DNA of 64,000 nt from the NCBI RefSeq assembly GCF_040412425.1, contig NC_089777.1, positions 37,430,537 through 37,494,536 of the forward strand. The letters run 5' to 3'. The notes beneath the pieces are model-generated. The model had not been told where the DNA came from, searched no databases, and worked only from the letters and a program-made list of their open reading frames with translations. Shown here piece after piece: positions 1 to 12,164 of the stretch (position 1 is the first letter of the stretch; each line of letters starts with the position of its first letter). A program made the translations under genes and the position numbers. This stretch comes from Macrobrachium rosenbergii. Its lineage: Eukaryota; Arthropoda; Malacostraca; Decapoda; Palaemonidae.

Positions 1-912
1 TTACTCTTGCATTGCCTGCCAGCACTTACATCAGTCATCGTAAAGGAAGAAAACATTTTTTATGTCATTAATTTTAACAATTTATTATGATCAAAGTAGT
101 TATTTCCAATTTTTTTTGCACTGGAGTAGTGATGGATCATGCAAAAGGGATTCATATGAGTCATGTTGATACTTGGTAAAATTATGCAAAGCTTAATCAT
201 TACATTTTTTCTTATTTACAGCTTTTATAATATCACTCCAGTTTCAGTAAACTGCATGCACAGTATTTATAATATATAGGCAAGGGGGAATGCTTCACAA
301 CAATGTTAATGTGTGATTTACCCATGAAATTTTGTTATAATATATAGGACAGTCTTGCTCTAATGTTTGGTATATTTATACAGAAGTACAAACCATTGTT
401 TAAGGCAAATCATTTCGTACTTTTGAGAATACAGGATGTCGTTGGGTTTAAAGTCTTAATGTGTTGTTCACAGGGACAGTTCACCATTGATCAAGTATGA
501 AGTGAAAATCTTTTATTTTGCCCATGAAGGCTGATGTAGTAAGATCTGCCAATAGGAATGATGAAGTTTTGCAAGAGGCTGTTTAATTCATTTATTATGC
601 ATTTTCCCCTTTTAGTCAGTCATGTGATTGAGTCCAATATGTGACATTTTGTGTGTTCATTCATTTTTGGTTTCATTGCAAATGACTTGGAGATGATAGT
701 GTATATTTAAGAATTTTTCATCTCTTAATCTTCTTTCTCATCTTTCACAGTACTATTATAATTGTTTTTGGATAATAGTATGGAATCTTCTCTTTTATTA
801 AACACTTATCATAGTAAGACATGCAGTTGGTGAATTCTTCTGGTGCAGGTTCCTACTGATTACTTTTAAGCTGAAAGTGATCCAAACATGGTCTTCTGAT
901 AGGAAAAAAGAA
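1..912. other. AT-rich host non-coding sequence, no gene seen
   Basis: Short open frames only, none with a recognisable motif or a convincing splice context. No repeat structure stands out. Confidence 0.5.
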
Positions 913-914
913 TA

Positions 915-1262
915 CAGTAAACCCCCCGTATTCACGTTCTCATGGTTCGCGGACTCACGCATTCGCGGGTTTCTCTGTGGAACATATCTAGCCATCATTC
1001 GCGGAAAATTCGCCCATTCGCGGTATTTTTTCACTGAGAAATATTCACTAATTACTGTATTTTCATATAATTTTCATGAATAAATGCACTTTTTGTGATA
1101 AAACTATTAAAATATTCAGGTATAAGCATTTTTACAGGGTTTTTCTTGGTTTAAGCTATCAAAATGGGCAGTTCTAAGTGTTTTAGAGGGTTTTAAGCAT
1201 TCGCGGATTTGACCTATTCAGCGGGGTGTGGGGCGATCCCCGCGGAATACGGGTGTTCACTG
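915..1262. mobile_element. Tigger/pogo-like MITE, TA-flanked, 348 bp
   Basis: The ends are inverted repeats of about 20 bases: the left end begins CAGTAAACCCCCCGTATTC and the right end is its imperfect reverse complement. Each end is bordered by TA (913-914 and 1263-1264), the target duplication of Tc1/mariner/pogo elements. The interior carries repeated TTCGCGG-type motifs and no transposase, so this is a non-autonomous copy. Assignment to the Tigger/pogo group rests on the CAGT-start and C-run termini and is an inference. Confidence 0.7.
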
Positions 1263-1264
1263 TA

Positions 1265-4200
1265 TTGTCTTTGTATTTTTTATTTTTTTATGTTGTGAAT
1301 ATAGTACTTAGAATTAGTGTAATGTTCTGTAATGCTGAACTTTTTTTTTTTTTACTTAGGCATTCTTTCAAGTCAGAATGTTTTATTTCCTTTCAAGTTA
1401 CATTTGTAATTTATTAGCACTTTTCAGACATATCTGGTAACTAAATTGTTGTATGGTATCCAGAGGAATTTCTCTCTTGAAATTTTGCAGGACCAAAGTT
1501 TGACAGTGAAACTCTTGGCAGGTGGGAGGCATTCCACAACTGCAGTATCTTTTATTCTTGAACTTTGTTTGTGGTTCTGTCGTGTTTATTTTGTAAAGTA
1601 TTTTAACTTGCTTCTCCTGGCTGTCTTTGGTCTGTTTCACAGTGTAGGTCTTCTGTTTTGTGGAAACACTATATAAGTTAATGGCCTCTTTAGTTTTGTT
1701 TCATATGCGTTTGTGCACATTTTCGCAACAATAATTTGGTTAGAAACAAGTACTGAACAGGAACAATGTTGGTAAGCCCAACATTTTGGGGATCAGGTGA
1801 TGATGCTGAAGAAAAGCTGGTGATTTTTAACTGTTATTCTTGTGTTTGTGTGTAGACCTCCATGCAGTCATATCGATATTTTTGCTTTTTTCATTTTCCA
1901 TTTCTTCTGCTTTCAGGTGTCTTAGTAACACCAGTGATGGCTCTTTTATTTTACTTAAGACTGAACAGAGCAAATTTGCTTCAGCAGTTTGAGGCACTAT
2001 TAATGCAACTTAAAAAGTGTGATGTTGGGAAATGTGGCATAGTGAAGTAAAGGGTGTAGCAACCAACTAGATCATGAAGATTTTAAAGATTTTAAACTTT
2101 TTGAGACCTAGTAATGTCATCCAACAAGACTCAGCATGTCATACACTTTGGCTTGAATTGTGTTCCTGTTTCAAGTTCATTTCATGACTGAACAACTATA
2201 GATTAAATTCATATCAAATGAGAAGAAACAACCCTTTCAGTTGCTAGACCTTTCATTAGTTTTGGAGCAAAACCTGTGATGAGCAACATTTTACTTTGTT
2301 CTTTGTAAAATCATTACGTGCAGTGAATCTCATTTTAGTTGTGATGCCTCCCAACAAGGATGCCAGGTCAATAGGGTACTTCTATGGGATTGTCATAGAG
2401 GTACACTCTGACCTCTACTTAGCCTGTTAGGGCATTTCAAGACCCAACAGGACACTTGCCCTCTTTTTCTGGCAATATAGTACCACCCTCCCAGTCAGTG
2501 AGTCTCCAGATAAGAAAGGTGATAGGTTTGTGTCTCCGCAGGAACAAATATAAAATTTTTGAAGTAATAATTTTATTTCATAGGTATACAACCCTTAACC
2601 ATTCATACAGGAGGAAACCTCCCTCTGCCTCTCTGCTTCCTCTGCCAGTGGTGCATATCTTAGGACCAAAAATCAAATGAGGAAAGTTGGGTAAAGGTTT
2701 ATATCCTTCTCTCCACCTGTGTGGGTATCTCCCTTCTTAGTACACGGGCCAGGTCCTGCACATGTGCAAAAAGTACTCCAGATTTGAAAAGACAAGTACA
2801 AATTACTTTGAAAGTTTGGGATTTTAGTACCATTTTAAAGGAGAATGTTTTGTGCGCTATTGTGGTATGTTTAAAAAGGTCAAAGTTTGAAATAATAAAG
2901 GTCAAAATGGCCTATTGAAAATGAATCGTCGTTTTCAGACGAGAATGTAGGAAAAATTACACAAGATCAAAGAGGATGCAGCAAACTCTTTTTATGACTA
3001 ATCTTGAAGTTTTATTCATTTCTTATGGCTTTAAACTGATTGTTCTTGAGTTAGTCAGTCAGAACTTACCTTGTAAAAGGAAAAAATCCATTTTAATTAT
3101 ATAATGATGAAGATGTCAAATAGGAAGAACCCTACCTATGTATATTAAGGATACAGGTTATTTTAACAGTAACAAACACTATTGTCAAAAATGACTGTGT
3201 GAGTTGCCACCAATAGTTTCTCAAGAACTGTCTGAATATTGAGACCTCTGCACATACAATCTTATAACATCAGTGATAACTATAAGTAGATGTTGGTGAT
3301 TGCTGCTGGAGGACATAAGAATTCACTAAAAACTTACATTAGACTGCTTGTTTTTATATAAGCAGCCTGCTGCAACAGCACCAAAAATAAGTGCAAATTA
3401 CAGTCAGTAATTGCTACAACTGTACTTCAGAAGAGAGGGTGAGAAGGTTCAGATTGGAAACTAATAACCTTTCCTAAAGGTAAAATTGTAATAAAAACCT
3501 TAGAATCCTAAGCCAGAACAATGAAGGGTTTGTTTTAAGTTCAGCAATGAATAATAAATGTCCTATCATACAGTGCTGTTCAGTAGAGGTAGATGATCTG
3601 CTCTTCCATAATTTTGACATCAAAATGCAACAACCAGGAAGGATGTAGTACAAGCAGTTTAATAAAGAAAATGTGGTTGTCTTTCATGTAGGGTTTTGAG
3701 TGACTATCAACAGCATTAGAGGAATCAGGTCTGTGTATCTTTGTTGAGCATTGATAATTTTCTTTGCTTGAGATAATCTGTAATTGCTTATGCATTCAAT
3801 CACGCAATGCCTTCATCATGCAGCGACCTAAAATGACACATACTCGTATGACTATTTATTAGCTTTGTTGACTGTTTGTCAAATAAAACAAAGCTTGTCA
3901 ATTCTTTCAAATAAATCTTTTCCCATCAGTGGCTCAGCATATATACAGCAGTCTTGAAATGGTGGTGCACAATCTCTCCCCTTCATATTGTCAGGTGGTT
4001 CATTGGTTAGACAAGGATTTTATATCCTTTTTAATTTTTTCAAGGTATCTTTGTTATATTGCACACTTACTTTTTGCATGGATTTCCTTGATCCCAGTCT
4101 TCCAATTGACCTTTTTATTTTGCAATTCTACAAGTAGTTTATAAAGTTGGAACTTGTGGGTAAATCACTTTGATTAGTAGAATTCCCTTTCCTTACCATT

Positions 4201-4830
4201 ATCTGTGAAAGACCTTAATCCACCTTTCATGTATTGACCTAGCGTTATCAGGGTAGCCGTCTAGTCTTGCTTTTCACCATAGAAATAAAGAAGTTAGCAC
4301 CAGATTACTCCGTACTTTTCAGTACAGAAGGTATATGTGCACACTGTCACCTGATGACAAGTGAGTAAATAGTCAATGAATTACTTTTTTGAAATCTTAG
4401 ATATCTCCTTATTTGGTCTCCTCAGCCAGACACTGATTACTTGGATTCCCTAATATACAGACCTGTATCAGGTGGATTCTTATGACTCCAGAAAAGAATT
4501 GCCTGGCAATGAATAAGCTGGTGGGTCTTTTCTCACTCCCTTGGTAGTTTCCTTATTCTTTCTCTTTAATAGCTGATGGTACCTTGTTGGTGGTCATTCA
4601 TTCCCTTTAGTTTCCTCTGACTTAGCAGGCTAACTTTAACTTTAATCTGCTCTAGTTTTCATATCTCACTCAAAAATAAATCCTATGGGCAAGCCGTAGG
4701 AGGGTCAAGAAACATGATTCTTGTCTCGTTAATCTAATCTTTATGGTGAGCAGGTAAGCCCATGTAACATAATGTAGTTTTAACAGATAACATTCAAGTT
4801 ATTTTTTAGTACATGTTCACTATTTGCTTT
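1265..4830. other. Host non-coding sequence, no gene supported
   Basis: AT-rich throughout. Open frames of 60-80 codons occur on both strands but show no domain. The stretch around 2540-2700 has the feel of an interspersed repeat (a run ending in GGTATACAACCCTTAACC), but I could not find its ends. Confidence 0.4.
3294..3400 (+). repeat. Dispersed direct repeat, copy 1
   Basis: Shares a diverged stretch of about 105 bases with 5094-5198, including TTGGTGATTGC and CTGCTGCAACA, in the same orientation 1800 bases away. Family unknown. Confidence 0.5.
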
Positions 4831-4832
4831 GT

Positions 4833-5074
4833 GTTTCCAGGTTTTTAAAATGTGTTGATAAACAACAACAAAAAAATCCTTCATCTTCTATTTCCTCCTA
4901 CATACCTACAGACACTCAACACACTTGAAAGTAAAATCTTTCACTTATAAAGAAAAAATGCAAGTGAAAGCTTTCACTTTCAAATGGATTTGAGTGTTGG
5001 CAGTATGTAGGAAGAAACAAAGAAATGGAGGATTTTTATGCTGTTTATCAAATCATTTTAAAAACCTGGAAAGT
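4833..5074. repeat. Foldback (inverted-repeat) element with about 114-base arms
   Basis: The left arm (4833-4946) and right arm (4962-5074) are imperfect reverse complements around a 15-base loop. Matching blocks include CCAGGTTTTTAAAATG, GATAAACA, TCCTACATAC and CTTTCACTT against their complements. No coding content. It lies directly before the second copy of the direct repeat at 5094, so the two may belong to one larger element. No target duplication was identified. Confidence 0.65.
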
Positions 5075-5093
5075 GTTAACGGTATGTGTAAAT

Positions 5094-5198
5094 TGGTGAT
5101 TGCCGTTGGAGAATATAGCGTTTACCAAAAGCCTAATTAGATTGCTTGGATACATATATTGTCAGTCTGCTGCAACAACACAAAAAATTAATGCATCT
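5094..5198 (+). repeat. Dispersed direct repeat, copy 2
   Basis: Partner of 3294-3400. It begins with the shared TTGGTGATTGC block and ends after the shared CTGCTGCAACA block. Confidence 0.5.
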
Positions 5199-5199
5199 A

Positions 5200-7630
5200 A
5201 TAGTGTCACAGCAATTTTCAAGTAAAAGTTGGATAGTTAATCATTTTAAACATTAAGGAATTAATAATTATAGAAAGTCTGGTGCACATTATACCATATC
5301 ATAGGTTAGCTTTTATAAGATGTGTTAGACTAATGAAAGCATATATAGGTTGATAATACTTTTAATAGAAAATTTAGAGAATGTAATAGTACAGTAGAAT
5401 ATGTTAATAACAGACTGAGCATAGGTAATTTTGACATAAACCTGAACCCTGTGAAAATCATAATTTATGTTTTAGCATTAAATATGTTGTCTTTCGCATG
5501 ACGCAGGAAACATTGATTTCCCATAAGACGTATTATAAACTCCAGAACTGTTGCTTAGTTTTAGAATGCTAACCCTTGCAATGAAGGAAAATCATAAATG
5601 ATTAGAAGAGGGTTTCATATATGTTATTGATGGTGATATAGTTAAGTGTAAGAGAGGTACTTGGTTGATGGCAAAATGCAGTCGTGTCTTCTGTAGGTGA
5701 GGTAGTAGGGATGACCTGAATTATCAAATTAAGAAGCCTTATGAACCTGTTATTGGTAACTATTTTAACACTCCATAGTTTGAACAAACTGCTGAACTGT
5801 GTAGAGACTCAAAGGGTTGATCCAAAGAATTTGTTTGTAAATTAGGTGAAAATTAGAAAAACCACTGAAGAAACTAAGGCAATGAGGTAGAGACCAGTGG
5901 AAATGGTCAGAATTAAAAGCTGTTAAATAATTCAGATAGGAGCCAAAGGAATACTGCAAAGACCCTTAAATACTGCTTACAGTACTGGAGGCAAGTAGGC
6001 AGTATGCCTCCTCCATATAGTGCCATTGGGAGCCTGGTTGATAACTTGACAGAAGGAAGGTGGTACCCAGTTTTTCATTATTGCCTGAGGTTGTAAGTTG
6101 CAAATTCTGCTATGTTGATCCAGGTTAGATTCACCCTCTATCCATATCATGTCAGTGTCCATAGAGTGGTAAATCAAGGTAAACATTGTTAGAAACTTGA
6201 TGTATATCTCATTTTCTTTGCTTAATATGGCTCTTCAGAGGCCAGAACTTGCTAATGATCCCATACACTGAAGGGTTCATTGGCTGTCGTTTGTCACAGA
6301 GTAGTGTCTTGAATATTTTCCATTCATTAGCCTAGTTTAATACAGTATAGCCAATCAGAGGTCATAGTAGACATAGTTCTCTTTTGGCTTCCCCCATTGA
6401 TGTCTTGCAGGGCCTCAACCTCATCCAGGACCACCACTACTTTGGCCTAGTATAGCTCTTGATACAACTTGTTCTTTGCATAGATAATGCCTGTATCATG
6501 AGTTTAATCAAGAGGTTATGCTCTTTGAGAGAACGTGCAGTGGTCATGACTGTCTTTGGTCATCAGCTCTTCATATGGCAATATGATGGACAGTCGTCAA
6601 TGAGGATTATGGCCCCTACCCTCTGATAAAATCTTCATGGAACCTCTTGTTGGGTGTGAGTTTATTTAAAAGCAAAACTTGCCTACCAGAGAGTGTACAA
6701 TTAATGTTAACAGCATAGGTAAGAGTGGGTTAGTCCCATGCATGAATGCATAACTTTCACTTATATGCAATACTTGGGTAGACTCGTATGACCCCCTCTT
6801 CCTTACACAGGCTAAATAGCATCTACTCTCAGCAAGTATCCTGTCTATTCCTGCCTCTCCTATCCAGTCTAAAGTAGAAAAGTTTATTAGCATATCCAAG
6901 ATGTATGTATGTATGTATGTATGTATACTTATACAGTGTACATACATAGAGTATACGTGCATGCATCATACATATAAATACTGTATTATTAATGTTAATA
7001 TTACTATAAATTAGTACTGTATATCAAATCACATTTCTAGATTTACATAATGCTCACTAAAATGATTTGTTCTTAAATGAGATAAGAACTGAAGCACAGC
7101 AAAGAGAGCAAGAGACCGGAAAAAAAGTAAAACAGAAAGCAATGTAGTTGGAGCTAAAGAGATACTGCAGAGTACCTTAAGCACCATCTACAGCACATAC
7201 CTTGGCATACTTCAATTGGTGAGGTATGTATAATTTAGATATATATGTACAGTATATTTGTATAGGTACTGTAATTGGAGAGAATAAAGAATAACTAAAA
7301 GTATTTGGGAAAAGTTAGAGTGTTGAATTTTACTAAAGAAAAGTATGCATTAAGCGCCAGTTATGTTTATGATTAAATCAGTCAGGGAAGTCATGAATAC
7401 TTACAAGCATGCACCCAAGACCAGGTAATGAGTTAAGCTTTAACAGAACTCTCTCCTGTCCCTCCCATAAGCATTCATTACACCTTGTCAACTTTTTATA
7501 TTCGGAGTAACAAGGCATGTTTGGCAGCAGGAATGCAAAAGTGACAGCAGCTATTGCATTGCCACTTCAAATAAGAAAAATTGAATGTAACTTTATAATG
7601 AGATAGAGATAAAGAATATACAGTACATAC
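5200..7630. other. Host non-coding sequence
   Basis: No supported gene. A short (ATGT)n microsatellite lies at about 6901-6926. The short frames on both strands show no family resemblance. Confidence 0.4.
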
Positions 7631-7639
7631 AGTACAATA

Positions 7640-7890
7640 TATCCTTTTCAGCATCCCTTTGGCTCCTAGCTGCAACCCCTTTCATTCCTTTTACTGTATC
7701 TCCCATCATATTCTCTTTCTTCCATCTTATTTTCCACCCTCTCCTAACATTGTTTCATAGTGCAACTGCCAGGTTTTCTTCTGTTACGCCTTTAAAATCA
7801 TTTAACTCTCAATTTCCCTTACAGTGCTAAATAGCCTTTTAGGTCCCAGCTCTTAGCCATGGTCTAAATTTTAATTCCAATCCACTGTGT
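7640..7890 (+). repeat. SINE-like interspersed repeat, copy 1
   Basis: Shares a long ordered set of blocks with 11575-11900: CTAGCTGCAA, CCTTTCATTCCTTTTACTGT, CCACCCTCTCCTAACA, ATAGTGCAACTG and a tail ending in TTAGGTCCCAGC then GGTCTAAATTTT. It has no open frame of its own and the head is missing. The tail resembles the 3' end of the LINEs later in the window, as expected of a SINE copied by LINE machinery. Confidence 0.6.
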
Positions 7891-8284
7891 TTATATTATT
7901 ATTGGAAACATCCATACAGGCTTAACCATCCCCCTTTTTTACAGCATCTAGATGGTTGTATTAAAATCTACTAAAGGTATTGGTTCTCTGTCTTAATGTA
8001 AGTAACCTCTTACATTGAAACTTATTAAATGAAATTTCAAGCAAACAAATGGAAGTGCTTTAAGTTGCTATTTATTACTAAAAGGCTAATAGCTGAATAT
8101 AAAGTACCAGTATTCAATACAGATACTGTATTGGGAAATCTTCAGAATTGTGAGAAGATAACTTTCATATTCCACTAACTGGTACATTAGAGGAAAATGC
8201 TGGAAGTCTCAGTACGTCAAAATTCCTCTTGTTAACGTATCAATCTAAAAATTAGCCAGATTAAATGAGTTATTTCCCATAGGG

Positions 8285-8500
8285 GGTAATGTCTTCAGTG
8301 CACTTCATGTGGTGCACTGTAGGCATTACTAATGGTTGTTTGCAGTGGTGCACCATAGGCATTACTAATGGTTGTTTGCAGTGTTCCGTACGCCTTAGCT
8401 GCACCCACTTTTTAGCCTTTGACTTTGCTTCCAGTCCCACTTTCACAAGTATTTCTATCATCTTGCTGTCCACCCAGCCCAACTCCCTCCTTTTTTGGCT
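8285..8500 (+). repeat. SINE-like repeat, copy 2 (head region, with a 36-bp tandem duplication)
   Basis: Carries the head of the same family: a short palindrome around GTGCACTTCATGTGGTGCAC, then GGCATTACTAATGGTTG and a diverged TTAGCTGCA block. The unit from the GTGCAC box to TTTGCAGTG is present twice in tandem (8312-8347 and 8348-8383), a local duplication absent from the copy at 11575. The copy degenerates after about 8480. Confidence 0.55.
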
Positions 8501-8679
8501 GAAAGTCATTAGTAGTATTAAGGATCCTAAGAACCGGAGAATATATGTAATTTATATATCAAATAATATATCCTTATTATTAATGTAATATCAGTAATGT
8601 ATTTCAAGGCGTAACCAGATCTTGATAAACCATCAGTATGATTAGTATCCAAAAATTAACTTTACAAGAATATATTAGT

Positions 8680-8935
8680 ATAATTAACACCCATAGGTGT
8701 ACCTATTGTTTGTCTATATTGTTTATTCAGTTTAATAAAATCTCTGAAATAAAACTTTAACATATTTATCAAGTTAATTTTACTGACAATTAGCTTATGG
8801 TTACAGTATACTAATAACTCTGAATTGAAATATTTATTATAAAGTGCCACAGTGCGTCGAATAAATCATTGGGTAATGTCCAGTAAAGTGTACTGAAATC
8901 AAGGTAGCCTTCAAGTTACGAGGACCTACAGGATT
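8680..8935 (-). pseudogene. Penelope-like reverse transcriptase remnant
   Basis: On the minus strand a broken frame contains, in order, a segment reading LDFSTLYWTLPNDLFDA and, about 55 residues later, YRQTIGTPMGVNYTNIFL. These resemble RT motif A (DFSTLYTxLPH) and the following GxPMGxxxS...NIFL block typical of Penelope-like elements. Stops interrupt it upstream and downstream, and only a few hundred bases survive. The resemblance is clear for the RT fold; Penelope-like rather than another RT group is inferred from the wording of the motifs. Confidence 0.5.
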
Positions 8936-9948
8936 ATTTTTACGAATTTTTGTAACATAAACTGTGATATTCTTATATTCACAAATATTAAAATACAAAT
9001 GTATTGTTTAGTAATCAATTCACTATATCTAATGGGGAGTATAATTGATAAGTGCTTCGTCACCAGTGGATTCAAAACGCTGCCTGGTTTAGAAACAACA
9101 ACATACAGTAACTTTTGAGCACACAAGCAAAATTGAAAGTTGATGTAAACTCTCCTGTACATATGGCAGTCTCATTCAAATTTTGTACTTGGGATTTATA
9201 TCAACCCACCTCCACCATGATAGCTGAGTTAATATTTGGGATTATTTTTACATATACATGGAGCAAGATTTTCTAATTTTTCAATTGTTTTTCATGAACT
9301 AGTTGTATTTGGACTCATTTTCTATTTTATCCTTTCAGTTTAGTCGTAAGAGAGTTAAGAATGTTAATTTAGTAGTGCTGTTAAACTTGTGATAATACAG
9401 TAATACTATGGTGTTAACATACCTAAGTTTGACTGACAGTAAAAGCTATCCTTTGTGAGTGAAATATGATAATGTTTGTTTTTGCAAGATGAAAATGATT
9501 CTGATCTATCTCAAAGATAAAACTAGAATTAATTTGACTGAAGTGCCTATTAAAACTCATTGAAGTAATTAATCATTTGACTTCATTACAAAGTGTTGGT
9601 AATGGAAACAAATGGTAATGAATGTGCCCACGTCCTAGGATTGATTTGAATTAAAGGTCCTAATCAACATTCATTCTCCACCATTGAAACAAATTGCATA
9701 TTACTTCTACTTCTGATTTTACCCGACCTGGTTGGTGGCTTGTTGAATTTGGTCAAAACAACTTTTAATTACAGTATTCACATGCCATTCCCTGTTTTGG
9801 TAAGCACTGTTTAACACAGCAGTTTGTGAAATATTTAAATCGTTTAAATGGTTATGTGGTTGTCTCAGACATTGATTCTGTGTTGGTGTCAAGAGAATGC
9901 GCAAGAAGATTTTTTACAAAATTGCGAACAGTAATGGTGAGCATGTTC
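8936..9948. other. Non-coding sequence, no gene seen
   Basis: A 61-codon minus-strand frame at 9719-9904 follows an AG-ending pyrimidine-poor stretch and has no recognised motif. Nothing else stands out. Confidence 0.4.
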
Positions 9949-9958
9949 TTATGCTTGG

Positions 9959-10159
9959 CTCTTTCCTAGATAGTGACCCCAACAAAGTTCGGGGGTTGTT
10001 ATCTAGGACTAATATTTCTTGGGGGTCATTATCTTTATGATATTTACAGTCATTTGTTTATGGTTTTATGGTCATCCCCAACGAGCTTGTACTAAACAAG
10101 CGGCAAAGGTGGATACATACTGGGTTAAAACCCTTGGGGGTCACTATCTAGAAAGATCC
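9959..10159. mobile_element. MITE with 10-bp target duplication (Mutator-like candidate)
   Basis: The termini are inverted: CTTTCCTAGATAGTGACCCC at the left against GGGGGTCACTATCTAGAAAG at the right. The 10-base direct repeat TTATGCTTGG flanks the element at 9949-9958 and 10160-10169. Inside are further partial inversions of the terminal motif. A 9-11 bp duplication is typical of Mutator-like elements, so that group is suggested, but no transposase is present. Confidence 0.6.
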
Positions 10160-10169
10160 TTATGCTTGG

Positions 10170-10915
10170 TAGCTCAAAGTATAAAATGGCAAGACTTTGC
10201 CATATGTTTGATACTAACTATGAAGACATGAAATGACAAGTGTAATTAAATCTGTTGAAAGAGCATCTCTCAGTATTCAGTTGTATGTTCTATTTCAGTT
10301 CTATTATTCAGCTAAGGATACCTTGAAGTCACTGATGTGATAAGTTTGTCTAAGAAAATCAACAACCTTATTTATATAAGTCATAACTTTACAATGTATA
10401 GTAGCTATATATTGTTTGCAAAGTAATGCTTGTAATATAATGCTAGCAAGCAGTTATCCAAGTTGGTACTTTATCAGATATTTGTAAATAATCCTTGTTG
10501 TTAGAGTCACCAGTAGTATACGAGCAGATTCTTTGTTTCCTTAGTTCACATATTCCAGATTTTTTGTAAGCTTAATTTAGTCTTTCTTTTGTGACTTGAT
10601 ACAAACTTTTTGTAAAGGGCATTAGTAGATACTGTTGATTAATTAGCGCAAAAAGTACTCAGTATCGAAAGGTGCTCATTGATTAAAGACAGAACCAAAC
10701 TAAGTGTGAAATTTTTTACATTTTTACTAATGTATTTCGTTGTCATACAAAAAGGCTTTTGTTTATGAATCATACAAAAATGCTCTTGTTTATGAATATT
10801 ATGAAAGTCGGTCTGAATCATTACATTCATACTCTACTTGTAAGCCAATTTTATAACCCCACCCCTTCCCATTACTATTCACCCTAGAACTGCACTTTCT
10901 TTTATTTTTCCTTAG
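10170..10915. other. Non-coding sequence, possibly intron before the exon at 10916
   Basis: It ends in a long pyrimidine tract and CTTAG immediately before 10916, a strong splice-acceptor context on the plus strand. No upstream exon of the same gene was identified. Confidence 0.3.
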
Positions 10916-10988
10916 GACCAAAGAGGAAGGTGAAGAGGAGGAAGAAGAAGATCAAAATAACATCAAACGTTCTCGTCTTTCCCACTAA
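10916..10988 (+). CDS. Candidate 3'-terminal exon of an unidentified host gene
   Basis: A good splice acceptor (ACTTTCTTTTATTTTTCCTTAG) precedes 10916. Read from 10917 the exon encodes an acidic run (EEGEEEEEED) then a basic end (NNIKRSRLSH) and stops at TAA, 10986-10988. Read from 10916 the same bases give a basic, nuclear-signal-like stretch (GPKRKVKRRKKKIK) that stays open to about 11073. The acidic frame is favoured because it stops promptly and an AT-rich 3'UTR-like region follows, but the choice is not secure. TAAGGTGACT at the stop also resembles a splice donor. The gene is not recognised. Confidence 0.35.
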
Positions 10989-11570
10989 GGTGACTGTATC
11001 ATCTCTGACATCTCTGATCTCCATTCTTCTTGACACTCCATTTATCATGTACTGTAAAGGGAGGAGGACTTAGTTTTTGTGGTTATGTTTGTAATATTGC
11101 ATTTTTAAATATACAAAAACATTTAATGCAATACAAAAACTTGTTGGTTCCCAGTAAATAATTTTGCTTTGTAATTTTGTTTTTCATTTTTACCTTCTTA
11201 TGTTAATGTATTAAGCACTCATTTTGAAAGTTACAGCCTTGGCCTTTATGGTAATAGTCATATTTAATCAACATATTATTTTCTCTTCATAGCCTAATGC
11301 TCCTTTTCCTTAACTGGACAAGGTTGTAGGTTTGTATATCTGTAAAAAACAGAAGAGATTGTAAATACTGTCGCACTGTAGACATTGCTAGAATATTGTG
11401 TTGCTCTGGGTTCAAGTCAAGGTTAGGTCTGATTGCTCCGAAATGCCTATTCGCCAGAATAATAAGAGTTGGAAAGTTGCAAGTGCATCTGCAAAGTCCA
11501 ATGTTCATGGTAAATGGGTTTTGAAACCTTCGATTGGTTGCCAGTGGCTTTCTCATACTTTTCATACAAG
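10989..11570 (+). other. Possible 3'UTR and intergenic sequence
   Basis: AT-rich, following the candidate stop codon at 10986. There is no canonical AATAAA near the stop; only AATACA-like variants occur at 11100-11150. No other gene is seen. Confidence 0.25.
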
Positions 11571-11574
11571 TGCG

Positions 11575-11900
11575 GAATGTAGGCCATTACCCTGTAGTAG
11601 GGTAGTGCTGTCAGAGCACCTCACAGGGTGCACTATAGGCATTACTAAGGTTCTTTGCAGCGTCCCTTCAGCCCCTAGCTGCAAGCCCTTTCATTCCTTT
11701 TACTGTACCTCCATTCATATTATCTTTCTTCCATTTTGCTGTCCACCCTCTCCTAACAATTATTCCATAGTGCAACTGTGAGGTTTTCCTCCCGTTACAC
11801 TTTTCAAACCTACCTACTCTCAATTTTCTTTCTAGTGTTGAGTGACCTCATAGGTCTCATGCTTGGCCTTTGGCCTAGACTCTATATTCCATTCAGGGCT
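11575..11900 (+). repeat. SINE-like interspersed repeat, copy 3 (most complete)
   Basis: The order is a palindromic head (GAGCACCTCACAGGGTGCAC), GGCATTACTAAGGTTCTTTG, CCCCTAGCTGCAA, CCTTTCATTCCTTTTACTGT, CCACCCTCTCCTAACA, ATAGTGCAACTGTGAGG, and a tail GAGTGACCTCATAGGTCTC then GGCCTTTGGCCTAGAC. No tRNA-type promoter boxes were identified. The tail matches the 3' end of LINE E (37672-37741) in motif order. Confidence 0.65.
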
Positions 11901-12007
11901 GTAACAACTCCCTGTTGAGATGTCCTCAGACGTTGATGAAATTACCCTAGATGGTGTAAAATTTCCTTAAATTTTTTTTCATAATTTGCTTGACAATTTC
12001 CTCAGTT

Positions 12008-12164
<157 letters not shown>

